Positions 44,871-58,259 of a stretch of DNA of 64,000 nucleotides are shown here, piece after piece. The notes below the pieces were generated by a model. The model was not told where the DNA came from and did no database searches. It saw only the letters and a program-made list of their open reading frames with translations. Origin of the DNA: Lepidurus packardi (lineage: Eukaryota; Arthropoda; Branchiopoda; Notostraca; Triopsidae); the NCBI GenBank assembly GCA_023053545.1, contig JAKZAN010000004.1, forward strand, positions 7,440,001-7,504,000, read 5' to 3'. Made by a program: the position numbers and the translations under genes. Within the stretch, counting starts at the first letter, position 1. Each line of letters opens with the position of its first letter.

Positions 44871-47800
44871 CTACTCCTCTTCTTCCTCGTCGTCGCTCAG
44901 GGGCGGTGACTGATCCTCGTCTGTCATGACGGTCACCAATGTGCCCACAGCTTTTCCCAAATCACCGGCCATACTCAATAAGTTACCTACATGCTGTGTA
45001 CTCACAGTCTGGTTTGGAATTGCTGGAGGTGGTGGTCGATTTTCGATTCGTTCGTTTCCGATAGCCCCGGCCAACACTCCATTATCGGACCAGTTCCCTA
45101 TTAAACCAGGTAAATAAGCGGAATTTATTTTGGAATACACGAATCTTACCAGAGTCGTTCAAGTGTGCGTTTCTTGCTGGTGAATCTGTGGCTAATTGGG
45201 AAGCTGTCACAGAACGAGTCTGCAGCGTTCCTGTTTTCATGGGCGAAGCCATTCCAGCACCAGGCTGCTAATAGGAACTCAAATTAATTTAGCTCTATTT
45301 CCCTAAAGATACAAACATGCATTCTCTGGGGATATTTACCTCATCCAAAAGTTGCCTAAGCCTGGATAACTGAGCTTCTAATTGACGGTTATGATCTTCT
45401 AAGATCCGCATACGTGCCTCAAGGCGTGATTTGTGCTGTCTTAATAATCGTGCTTCCGCTAACATGTCACGTTCCACATCCGATGTGGGAGCCCGATCCA
45501 TAGTTCCTTGGTTTCCACCCAATTTATCCAACGAGGAATTGGTTACATCATCGGGAGACGACGATAAGGATAAGGACAAAGACGGCGATTGCTGGGACCG
45601 CAAGCGATCATATTCCGCTTGCAAGTTGGCATTTTCTTCTTCCAGTTCCCTAATAAACCAAAGGCTTTATAGGAGCCCGCTGCAGACAACGAAAAAGTCC
45701 ACTCTTACCGTATCATGGTTTCCAGTTCTTCCTTATGATTAGCTTCGACAGAGGCTAAAACTTGCATGGGACTTTTTGAAGCGCAGTTTGTTTCGTTTGT
45801 AGAGAATTTCTGTCCATAATGACTCATTAGCTGGCGTTCATCCTCCCTAAAAGATAAAATGGAACTATGATCATCAAAACAATAGATAAACCAAGTGAAG
45901 TTATTTGAGCAGGTTTAAAAGAAGTAGAGCTCACGAATCTGGGGTGGACTCCGTATTATTGATGTGCTGAATGGTATCTTCTTCGTCTTTAATGGATGGT
46001 GAATCCATAGTAGGCTGCGAAGGTGGATTGGGGGGCGAAGCAGATTCAGGCGTAGGTCCGCCATCGTCCAGAGTTTGCACGGGAAGATAACCCAAACGCG
46101 GATGTTTCTTAAAATAGCGTTTCGACTTGAACTTGTTGCGAATGGCTCGAGTGAAGTCTTTGATATCTTCCCCTGAAGTGGTCTAGAAAACGCAAAAAAC
46201 CATTTACTCAATGTTCTAATTTGGTAGGTCCAATTATTTTAAGATCCTATTTTTTTTTTTATTTTTTATTTTACCGTGGCGCAGTATTCCTGCATGGGAT
46301 GTGAGAGTTTATGACTCTTGGCCAACTTTCCAAGGAAGAAGCAATGTTGGCACATGTCAAAACTGAAGCACTTCAAGCAGCGATACCTAATATAGGATAG
46401 CAAAACATGACATTAAAACTTAGAAAAAAATGCTGGAAAGTTAAAAAAAAGTTGCAATTGCGGTATACCTTAGTCCAACAATGGGCGAGGTTTTGCACAC
46501 ATTGCATTTGGCTTGATGTCGAGACTTTTCCGAGGCTGACAAGCGATGCAAAACAGGAAGCCACACCAAACACTGTGGTTCTTGCTTAAGCCAGGCCAGA
46601 AAGTGTACGGCTTCAATGGTAGTACGCGCTTGGCTGCCTTTCCCAGCTTTCTCTAAGCACGAGCGCACCGATGGCCCAATATTCGATCCTCCAAAGGCAG
46701 CTACTTCACCTAACTCGCGAGGGATTTGTATACAATCGTAGAGCAACAAGCCCAACTTGGGCCCGTCTACTAAACGATTAGCGTCCGCGATGAGTCGAAA
46801 CAGGTCTAAAAAAAAATAATAAAAAAATAATTGTTGACGTTAACACTCCAAAAGGCTTATGTAAGTATATCACAAGTAGTTGTAAGGACCAACTTACATC
46901 GATATTTCTCCTCCAAATGCCCTTGGCAGAGTAAAGCAATGCCAATCTTGAATGACAAGACTCGGACTTCCCCAATTCGGGAGCTGAAAGGAATTAACAT
47001 ACCTCAAATTATTACATACGTAACTAATATAATCAAAATTGGCTTAATAAAACTATTTACTAGCCTAATAAGAGTTATAATAAGCAATCACCAACTTTTC
47101 GTAACAAAACTTGCAACTAAGTTAACGTTACAAGTTTGAGAGACTGATTAATGGGAACTTTGAAACTTACTTGTCGTACACATTAAGGATCCAGTTGATA
47201 CAGAGATCTACGCCTAAAGGTAAAGGAATGGTGTCGCCATCTTGGCAAATAACTTCATACAGAGATCGCACTACTGCTACCATGTCTGGTACATCGATAA
47301 CGCGGTCATTTTGAGCTCTCAAACCATGGGCGTCGAACGTTTCAATAGCTGTCACTAAGGGCATTCGATCCACTGCAAAAGATAGAAACAGCTTTGCATT
47401 ATGTTTACAGGAAAAAAATGTCTGCTCACAGCACAAAGCTTTTTGAATTTGACGAAGTTTGGCTGCTGTGCGATAAGCAGAAAAGCGGACGTCATTATAC
47501 TGCGTCAAAGAACTCATAAGCTCCTCCATACGAGGATGGTCCCAATGCGTCGTTTCCGTCTGATGACTGCAAATCAATAACAAAACCGCCTTAAGTACAC
47601 TATGCAAGTTTTACGATGGAAAACAGTTGTCCTTACTTGATGTAATAGGGTACATTCACTTCTGAAAGAGCTCGTTCCCACGGATGATCCACGGCTTTCG
47701 CAAGAAAGTCTTGTCCCGTGCCATCTTTATCCCGAGTTAGGCCCGTGAGTGCTTGGTATCGGTCGTCAAACGAATTCTGTAACCTTTTCCACCTATAGAC

Positions 47801-50800
47801 ACAGAATATATATCCCTCTTTATCTTGACAAGTCCCAAAACAAGGTAAATAATTAGCAAATTTAAATTATACCTAGAATTCAGGTCGTCTAAACGAGCTA
47901 AATTAGAATGGGACAACGGAACGCCCGCATCTGCTAGTCGCGCAGCTTGGTCGTTAATATCCTCTAAACTTTCTTGGACTGGATTCAAACCTTCACTATA
48001 CTCCTGTGAATTACGCAAACGCAAAACATTGATTAGTTTCGAAAATACAAATGAATAAACTTGACGTCAACAGTTTAAGCTGGGGTTAGCCCACACATAA
48101 CAGAGCTTACCCCTTTACTCTTTTTATTTCATATCTACTCTTAAGATTTAAAGTAATTGCTCTAACTCTTTGCGCTGCACAAAAAGCCTCACATATGGAG
48201 GGAAGAAACAGACACCCAAAGACTTAAGAAAACCGGTTTTTACCTTTAGCAAATCCAATTGTTGCTGCAGCTGAGCGGGTGCAACATCACCAGCAAGGGG
48301 CCATGTGGTACTTAACGCTTCGGCGGAATTCAGTCGCGCTGCCACATCATCCATGGCTTGCTGCAGATGCCTTAATCGCTGTAAAACGCAGAAAAAAAAG
48401 TGTATTAGTCTAACTGACGGAATTTCTGCTCCACTTTGTTTCGCATTCCTAAACAAAACACAGTCAATACCAAACGAAATAACGTACTTCACACATTTTT
48501 AGAAAATGCAACGTTTTGCTCACAGACACCATTTTTAGGGAAGTCAGTAACGCTAAACTAGAACTGGAGAACAATTTACAACACTGGTAAGGTACTGAAT
48601 GGCACGGAGGAAGGGGCGGTAACGTGTTATTCATGCATTGTCACGTAATTCGAGCTGCGTTTTCTTAGCGTCTACCCCAAAGCCCAGCGGAGAAAAAAAG
48701 CAGGTTCAAACTAAGACACGTGTCTTGAGAGAAAGAGCAACACGAAAACGCAGCTTCCTTCTCGGGTTGACTGCCCTGGGAATTGGTACACTTCTTCCTC
48801 TATATACGTATGTTAAATAGGGAAGCAGCGTATATATTTCTTTTGGGAAGTGCCTTCGACGGGGTGAGCAACGTACTGTACGAGCGTATTGTGTTTTATT
48901 TTCTGTAACTCTAGCCGCTTTTTCCTTCTTGGGTCTTCATCCTAAAGTCTTGGCGTCGGCGGCGCCGCCTTTCTTGCATGCTTCTTAAGAATCTATATGA
49001 CTTGGAGATATTCAATCAGGCGAAAGCTTGGGTCCGGAGACGTATTAACCCAATCCGATTACAGGAAACGCGGGCTTAAAAAGGGGCCAGCAAGTCATAA
49101 CGCAAAGGGGAATCGGGGGAAACGGGGAAAACAGATATAAAGAAAGAAAACATTGGGTGTTCTTACCAATCCTGTAGAGTCTAATTCCACGTGCCAACGT
49201 TCGGCTCGCTCCCAGAGCAACGCCCATCGTTCGGATAACTTGGAGACTTCACGCTTAATGGCTCGTGTTAATTCACGCGCTGCTTCTTCTGCGCTGCGGT
49301 AACCTCGCGAATCGCCTGGCATATCTTTTCCAGCTTTAAAATAATAATAAAACAACAATGAATGTCCAGTCAAATGAACCCTACTCGCATTCGCAACTCA
49401 AAGCGTGTCCCACTGGCTGCACTGGTGCCATATTTTTGGCACTCATCGTGTAAACAGTGTGTAAAGATATACATGTTTGACTCACCGGGTGCAAAAATAT
49501 TGCACCAGTGCAGCCAGTGGAACACGCTTTAACACTGTAAAAGAGGACGAGCTTATTACGAAAAAAATAAATTTAAAATGTCCATTGTTTTTGAGAGCAA
49601 AAATATGTAAGAAAGATAGATTGCTCGCTTTATTTGCTTACGATAAAACTGTTTTAAGGGGGGTATTATCTTTAAAGGAGTTAATAAAAACTAATTAATA
49701 TACCTTCGGAATCACTGGTTTCTGAAAGCGGCGTTTCCGACGCCACCAATTGACATCCGGTCATGATGCTATGTTCAATTAAAGGTTTCTTATCTTCCAA
49801 TTGCTGCCGGAATGCGCGGTAATCATCCTATCATACGACATCAATAACATACCCGAATATTAATAACATTCTCGAATAATCTTTGGCAGATGCAATCCTA
49901 TATTCCCTTATGAGAAAACTATGTTGCTTTTTCAGTTTAAACTTAAATGAATCAGTCCGAAAGCTGCTGAATAATACCTGTTGTTTCTGTAAATTTTGCC
50001 AATCTCCTCGTAAGGGCCCGAAGCTTGTCAATTCCATGTCTTTTCTAATGACCCACTCAATCAATTCCCTGAGTGACAAGAGCAAAGCGCTCCAATGCTC
50101 CGCGTTGTTTTCCAGCCGGTTCCTGCCAGAGACACACAAAAAGAGACACAAAAAGACGTACGTCGAATGAGAATAAAATCCAACCAACATCACCAAGACC
50201 ATCAATCAAATCCCACTCCAAACAGTGAAGCAAGACAAACCCCCAACCAAAAAAAAAAAAAAAAAAAAAATTTATACAGAAAACCTTCCGAGGAGAAACA
50301 CACATAAAGGTAAAAGTTCTATTTTTGTTGTTTTTTCTTGACATTACCTGATGGCAACCGATTTGGCACGAAGGCCATGCCAGCGCCGGTTCATATCATC
50401 CAAACGTCGTCTAAGGATCAAAGCATCGTCTGTATTTAATCCCGCAGCGGCAGCAGCTCCCACTCCGCCAGAACTTTCCAAAGTGGCCAGCAATCTTTGA
50501 CCAGCCGCCGATAAACTCGCTTGCTCTTCACGTCTTCCTTCTAATTCGGCTGCCAATTCCTGTCCAAGTCAAAATAAACCCCCCGAAAAGAAAACGAACA
50601 GAGTAAGTAAACAATTATTTCTCCAAAAGTAAAAAGAAAAGCTCCCTAAAGAATTTTTAGTTTACCCCATAAACGCCCTTGCTTAGATTCAATTTTCCCT
50701 CCTTTTCTTCGCAAAATTAAGACTAAAAAACCTGCTCTTGTGTGATAAGCGACTTGGAAACATATTCAATTCAACGGTATACACCCGTTCTCTTTTTATA

Positions 50801-53800
50801 CACCCCTTCAAACCTGAAGAGACTTCAAAACGCTGGGGTATGCTATGTATAGCTACGCGACGGAAATCACCAGGGAACAGCCTCCGCAACCCTCAACCCC
50901 CAGCAAAAATTGATTTTTTAAGACTTCGATCCATGTTTTTATGCCAGTCCTGCATAAACGTGACAAGCCACCATCGAGGTCCTTTTTTTATAGATATACC
51001 TTTTCAAACACGGTTAAAAGATGGAACAACGTAAAAACGATATGGACATAACGCGCACCAGAACTATGGGGACTCAAGTGCTGTAATTGGGCATTAATGG
51101 CACGGGGCAATGGTCTAGTTCGTTGGGAAGACTCGCCAAAACCGCCACTTGAGCTTTGGGATGATGGCGATGCTCTTCTTCCTGTGGCCGAGGTAGTTAA
51201 CACCATCAATTTCTCATGAAATTGTGGTCGGTTACATGACAAAGTGGACGCACACCTTCGGCACCCCCAACATAAAGTCCAGGCCATGAACTCTTCCATG
51301 GCTTTTCGATCAGTGAACCCCCATCAGCACACACTCTTTTAATTTTATCAGAAACTTTTCAGACTAAAAAAACGAGAGTCGATAAGCGAACAAATAACAA
51401 CACAGAAACAAAAGCACTGTCTACATCCATTTTTTGCAAGGAAGAATAGGGTGTGACCTACACGTGCGCTTAAGCCAAGTGCGAGACACGTAATGAAACC
51501 CCCCATATGCACCTAACACAGTATTATAAGCTCGCTAACACCTTACGCTGAGCCATATGATGTTTCAGGGAAGTTTTTTTGCCTGGCAAGAATTTTTCGT
51601 CTGGTACAAAACTTGATTATTAATACAGTAGATGCAGCTTACTGTGATCACGTTTGTCAAGTGAACATTGATTCGATTACTCGGAGATTCTAATAACCGA
51701 AAACCAGAAATATGCAATCGAATGCTACGGTAATCGGCGCGTGAAATGGACTGGCTTGTTTAAACCAAAGAAACAAAGCATCGTCTACTTTTTGATACTT
51801 TCCAACACGTTTCGTTTTTCTAGATTCACTCCATCCACTATTGTTGATTTCGTAATGATTTTTTCAAGAATTTTGATAGAGATGATTGAGGAATTCTTGG
51901 CTTCATGGCCGCTTCCATTTGTGGCAAATCTTTTAAATATAACTTGTCATATGTTTCAATCAGACGCAACTTCCCTTTTACATTTAAATTAACTCTTTTC
52001 TTGTTCGTAGCCATTTTTATATAACCACACGTCTAAAACACAACTAACACTGCGCCTTTGAAGCCTACTCCTACCCTTATGTAGGGTTCTCAACACAATA
52101 TCCCTTCTAATTTTCTCAGTCAATTAAAGGAACTGGTCATTTCCCTTTTTTCCTCCCTGAATTTGCGGTATTGTTTAGGATTGCATTCGCTTTAGCATGT
52201 TTCATTTTTTTCTACCCTTTCATTCCAACACAATTTTCTAATCTCTTTCACGGCAAATTTTTTTTCTTTTCTATGCTTTCCTCCTTTTTGGGGGGTTTCT
52301 ATTCCCTTTTCATGATGCCTCCATTTGCGTGGGTTTTTGCTTAGGAGCCAAATAGGGATTTAAGCATCTTTAATTTAAGGAGTATACAGTACAGCGGAAA
52401 AGGAGAGAGAGAGAGAGAAAAGGAGAAATAAAAAACGGTAAGTGACTTGAACGGGACTCGAGGGATTTCCGATATGGTTATTTACTAAGAATGACCATGT
52501 CAAGTCAGAAGTAAGTTTCTCTGTTCGCATAGACTGTATAACGCTCCAGTTTTCACTTCAAGCATTGATTGGAAAGGCCTCCTTTTCTGTCACAAAACCG
52601 AACTTACGGTTTGTGAAGGAGAACACAAAACTAGTTCGAGCTATACATGAATTTCAAGTGAGCGGTCCACTATTGGCCAATTTTGCATTCAGGGAAAAAG
52701 CAACGTGTTTAAGATGTGCTTAGATCTCGCCAAGATACAGCAGGTACAACCCAACATTCCTTCGCCGCATCTCATAAAAAAGAGCTCTAAAAAAACTCAT
52801 AAGCTCAGATCCTTTACAAGCTTATAAAAAAAAACTTTTCCCAACCTTTAAAGCTTAAAAGGGGAAAGAAAAAAAATGAAAATTTGATGCATTACTTCCT
52901 TTTGGGTATCAGATATACAACTTCCCGTAACTGGATCGGAGCGCTCTAATTAATTAGTAAGCCGCAGCACCTGGAAGCTCGGAATTGCTTCCTTTTGCCA
53001 AATCCTCTCTGAAGACCGTAACTTAGAGACATCTTGTTACATCAAGGAACTTGCCCTTAGAGTGATATCTTTATAAAAACGTAAATAATAAGCGACGCTT
53101 GCCGGAATGTCGGGTCCTTCCACTGTTTCTAAAATTTTCTTGTTTTTTGCATTGCTGTATATTTCCTAAACGTCAAAGATTTCTACTAAAATTTATCGCC
53201 ATAGCTTCGCATAAAATCCTCTCAATTAATATGAATATAATAAAAGTCTCAAATTACAAATATCAATAGTTTGTGTGTCTAATTTAGTTTTTCTTCTTTT
53301 TTTTTAAACTAAATTACCTCAATTTCTCCATTTTATTACCGAAACTCTAGTTATTGAAAATATACATAATCTAGTATAAAATAGCAAATACATTAATATA
53401 TTATTATTCATAATATTATTTTAAATATATTCAACTTATTTGCTATATTCTTGGTATACTGAAACATATTATAAGTAGCTCCTAGCAATCGCAGATACCT
53501 TATATAGCTTTCAATACACACAAAATTTAATGTTTTAGGGACTTTAACGCAGGAGAGAGTCGTTTGGATAAGCTCCGACAGGTTAGCCAGTATTAAAAGT
53601 CATTACTGGAGGAGAAAACTTGATTAAGCAAATGACACCATGAAATGGCATAGTGGCAGCGTGAGCGACATTTGTATCACGCGCATATGCGTCCTTTCGC
53701 ACATTCCTGCATATTCACGACACCATATATCGAGGATTCCCTGTTTCCTCTACATTCCCTGCTAATGTAATGCAACGCTGCCATGCAGCAATGTGCAAGA

Positions 53801-56800
53801 GCGCGCGAGGGAAAAAAATTTACGGGTCTGTAGTGCTCGGACGAGAACTTGGGGTGATACCAGCCCCCGCACAGAAAAATCTCCTTCCAAATTCAACCCA
53901 AGTGGAAAACCATTATCAGACCAGTCCACACGTACATAAAAGTTGATATACACAATACCAGAGACCCAGTCATGAAAAACGGAAAAGAAAATTCCCCAAA
54001 AGGGACAGATCCTTCCCTGCTATTGCATTCGAGGCTTGTCTGGCATTCTTTCCTAACAATTTAGAAGCACACACTGTAACACGGCTCTTATTACAGTAGT
54101 GTGATATTTGGTAACACGAGCAAAAAAAAGCTAGCCTCCCCCCGCGAACTACCCTGCTGGACTGCCTTTTTCCAGGGTTCATACAATACACGCAGTACAG
54201 AGGACAGACAGCGAGGGGTATTACATAGTAAATGGCTGCAGCAATGAACTCATTAGGATAGAAAAAGGGGTAAAAAGAATTGCATTAGGGTTACAAGTTG
54301 ATGGCCGAAGCGTGTTTTTCTTACCCCAAGTCGGCTTAAGTGAGATTCGGCTATAGTACTAAGCAGAAATAAATGAGGAAAAGTACAGAGGTCCAAGCAA
54401 TACCCTTTGACACTGTTACCAAAAGGAATACAATGAAAATCCAAACAACCGTAGTAAGTAACACAATTACAGTGCTACCAATACGTTATTGTTATTTTTC
54501 TCCGACCTACTTTTGTAACCAGCCCTTCGCCTTATTAAACCCTTCATATCATTTGACGTTTAAATCGTTTAAACTATTTAAATCGTTTAACTATAGTCAG
54601 GGGTAGTGGAGATAGACGTTACTGCGTAACTGTAGTGGAATTTAATTTGAATGCGACTTCCCCCTATCAGTTGTGACCACAAGAAGTTTACCATAAATCC
54701 TCAACGTAATGAAAAGAAAAAAATCTTCATTAAAGCAAACATTGCAATTTCCCCTTTTGACTGCTACAGCCAGTTTTTTAGGAAGAAAAACCTGTTGCAC
54801 GACAATAAAGGCAAACGTCAGGCCAAAGTCATTTCCCGTCCTGTGTTGGGCTCCTCCTAATATAACTGGCTGCTAGGATATGTGAGATGTGTTGTGTGCC
54901 ATAAGTCTGTTTTCTTGCATTGTGTGACATTCGAATCGAGTAGAGAGAAAACCTGGATACCTTTTGCTTGATGCCGCCTGGTATATACTGGATGGGATCA
55001 TGACAGCTCCGAATTTCCGGCTGCTAATCAACAATTCGCCTGTTGGGGGGTAAACGCTACAAGGGGAGCGTGAGTTCCCAAACTCCTTTAGCACCAAAAT
55101 TTGTTTTTGACACGTTACGAAACAGCTAAAGGTAAACAGCAGAAACGCCGGAGACATCGGTTGCAAACTGTCACTTGTCATTGATTATTGTCCCAGTCCC
55201 TCTGAAGTTAACCGAATACTCAAACAGAGGCTCAGCATCCTCAACGACCTTCACCCAAAAGACTCTATACAGACTGGCAAATGCATTAAGCAAACAACCC
55301 TTCCTTCTTTTGCCCTGGATGAGAAGGACATTACGGTCCATCTGTGGCATCGTCTTTAACGTTAACAGTGTATATTACCCTTTCTTTCCCTTCGTTTTTT
55401 GGGGGTTAAAACCTGACCGCACACGCGCGCATTACCACACGCGATAGTTCCTTTAGCTCCCACCACTTCGATCTCCCCCGAAACATCATCAACAATTCAA
55501 CGGCACGAGACAACTCAAAGAACTGCGGACTCGGTAGATCTATATTTTTGCCCTTTGCCTTGGGTTTTGGCTTGAAAATATCAGATCGCTAATCTTTTGG
55601 GATGTTCATTACTATAATTTTGTGTTTACATTTTTAACTTTTGTGTTAGTAAGATCTGATGGTCGAAATTGGAAAGATTGCGTAGGTGAAAGCTGGATAG
55701 TCTTTTAATCGCAAAGCTTTTCACTCCTCCCCTTTCTCTCCCCAGAAAGTTGAAGGTCGTTGTATATTTTCAAGTGTGTGTGCTGCTCTGTGTGGCTGTG
55801 TTCTATATGTGTGTGGGCTGTGCTGTACTGCTGCAGGAATCTCTCCAGGACAATAGCTCAGAAGCAGGCCGCAGAGAAGCTTTTGATTTGCCTCTGCACT
55901 TCTGCCTCTCTCTCGCGCTCGCTCTCTCCTTATGCTTTCTTCCTCGAGAAGAAAACAAATCGATCTTATATCGATCAATTTTCTATTTCCCATTAGACAT
56001 AAATCTTCGGGATGGAATTTCAAACGAAAAGGCGTGAATTGCTGTTTAAAATCATCAGACCAACCCTGAACACTTTTGGAAAATTAGCCCCCAGGCTACT
56101 AACCCCATACTACCAAACGTACAAACCCAAACCCTATATCTATTTATATATCAGACTGAGCTGGGAATTTTGTCTCGCTTTCTCACGTACCTCCCGCGCT
56201 CTAGAAATAATGAAAAATTTTTAATAATAAACGAAATAAAGACAACAAGAAAGAAAGTATTTTGCTGTACGCGGCATTACATCACTGATCCACACCAAGC
56301 TAACTTTCAATGTGGGGGCTAATGCGTCTTTTCAAACCATACCCACTTTCTTTTGAAAGTCAAAACGCCGGCGAGGAGTACTTTTTCGGGTTTGTTCGTG
56401 GCAAGCGAAACGAGCAAGCTAGTTAAGTTTGTTTTAATTAAGGTAGACCTATCATGTAATGACACTCTGGAACCTCCATTGTGCTATATAGTGAAAGTTG
56501 GTGAACAAGAAGTTTTGGTATGCTGTAGTTACCCGCAGCCAGGCAACTGTTTGGGTCCAAAGCAGAGAGGAGAAAAAAGACAGAATAAAAAAAAAATAAA
56601 GATTTCCATTGCCCAACTGCTACAATAGTTATTAAGCCTTAGATTGGCAGCCTATTGACATCTCCATACTGCGAAAAAGTTCGGCTAAGCTGCTCCAATT
56701 TCAAGTTCTTTACTTTACGGTCCTTAGTGACACGCAACGCTTCAATTTCTCCTCAGCACGCCCCAGAGATGTCACACAAACAACAACCCCCCAAAAAAGA

Positions 56801-58259
56801 GCCAAAAATGAAAAGCAAAACAACAGGAAATAACGAAGCACAGAACTACCTTGGAGAACTTGGATTGCGAGTCGACAATTTCCATGAAAAGTTTCAGTTT
56901 TTTCTCCAAGATGAGAAAGTTTTGATGGGACTTGAGCAAGTCGGGCTGAGGCGCAAGCGGTCGTGAGGGCGAAGGCGTGGATGAAGGAGAAGGAGCTGGT
57001 ACTATATTGACAAGTGATGGCCAATTGGACTGACTATGGCTGCTCTCGGAAGGCGAGGATAATAATATCCATTCCATTGCGTCCAGAGCACACAACGGTT
57101 GCAGTGAGAGTCTCTGCGGGGCGAGCGATACCGCAGAAAAGATTTCCTGCGATCCATCTAGGTCGTCGATGTCGTCTAAACGGTTGGGGTGGGACAGCGG
57201 CCGGGCTCGCTTGAATCGACTAGTACTCCCGGCGCTTTGTGAAGCCGGAGGATTACCTGTCGTATTGCTGTCTGCAGGCTCCAGGCCTCTCGTATTGGAC
57301 CGCGGCATGCTAGCTGATCTGCCTGAGCGTAACACGACATCGTGGGTACTTAAGCGCGATCTACGGTCAAATTTGTCGGCCGGTGCTGGACTGGGTACGT
57401 GCTGCTGCTGATGCCGCACCACAGTAATAGTATTTCTGCCAGCTCCACTAGCCACCAGCTTATACGGATTGGGGCCACGAAGATCACTGGAACTAATGGT
57501 GAACCGCGCGGGCTGGGAAATGGGTGGTAGTGGTAGTCCGTTGGCCAGCAGGAGCCGAGGCAATGATTTGGAGTGAGCCGCGTAGCAAGACGAATGATTG
57601 CCATTGGATAAGGCCTGCCAGGCGGGGACGGGATACCTTTTCGGCCCGGGCAATCCGTGTTCATTTTCCAGCGGGTAAAGGGGCTGTGAAACGGTCATTC
57701 GAGGCTGGTTGGTGTGGATGGTCGTAGTATTGACTGCTACTATTGATGGATTAGAGGTCGGAGGAGTGCTAAGTCGTCCGTGGAGCAACAGGGGACTGGA
57801 CTTGGTCCTAATGGGTCCGGCACGTTGGTTATGGCCGACTTCTGCTGTCGTGGTAGTACCGCCGACCGTGAGAATGGGCAGACTTGGCCGTTGGGAATGC
57901 GATTCGGATAACAATGGTGTCGTTACGGGTCGAATTAGCACTTGCGTGGGTCCACCCGCGATTCCTGAGCTTCTCTGTGAATCTGCCAACATCCGCTCTG
58001 ATGACGGTAGCGTGTTGGCGGAATTACCAACCAAGATCGCGCCCTTGCTACAACCAGGATTCCGGGAAAGGGGTCGATTACGGTAAGGTGGCGGATTGCG
58101 TTGTCCAGCATGATGACCCGAATGAGGGGCGACCTTAGGCTCGGACGTGAGAATAGTAGGTTGTTTACCGCCTTTACGTTGTGAAGGCTGCTGTGGCTGG
58201 CTCCATGTGCCGGTAGAGGTGGAGGACGAGTTGTGGCTTTTTCCCAGCGAGAGGGGCAT
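44871..58259 (-). CDS. Dys: Dystrophin, C-terminal half from an internal first exon
   Basis: Dystrophin links cortical actin to the dystroglycan complex. Eighteen exons join in phase: 56850-58259, 50348-50559, 49978-50122, 49704-49827, 49167-49333, 48244-48378, 47873-48003, 47637-47792, 47430-47566, 47171-47372, 46898-46983, 46469-46805, 46275-46386, 45935-46182, 45709-45846, 45340-45649, 45150-45267, 44871-45097, about 1464 aa. Order: unique Ser/Pro/Arg-rich N-terminus (1-470); spectrin-like repeats (about 471-800); WW (about 808-838, HPWERA...THWDHP); EF-hand-like domains (about 845-1065); ZZ finger (about 1071-1105, [21 protein letters not shown]); CT region; coiled coil with [20 protein letters not shown] (about 1300-1350); acidic C-terminus. 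The actin-binding N-terminus and most spectrin repeats are absent. They are expected beyond the right edge, so the full-length gene probably runs past the window. Confidence 0.95.
49400..49530. repeat. Intronic inverted repeat, 43 bp arms
   Basis: Arms 49400-49442 and 49488-49530 are near-perfect reverse complements (AAAGCGTGTCCCACTGGCTG... ) around a 45 bp loop, inside the dystrophin intron between 49333 and 49704. It resembles a tiny foldback MITE. Confidence 0.85.
51000..51299 (-). other. Possible alternative first exon of a short dystrophin isoform
   Basis: A 100-codon open frame from ATG 51299 ([20 protein letters not shown]) ends in GAAAAG before a GTATATC donor, in phase 0 with the spectrin exon at 50559. 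The sequence is not spectrin-like and has no known match to me, so this is a structural suggestion only. Confidence 0.25.
51300..56849 (-). other. Long dystrophin intron
   Basis: No exon recognised. Notable features are a short GA-rich run near 52405 and AT-rich blocks near 53340-53480. Both splice borders of this intron (56849 donor, 50560 acceptor) are good matches to consensus. Confidence 0.6.
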
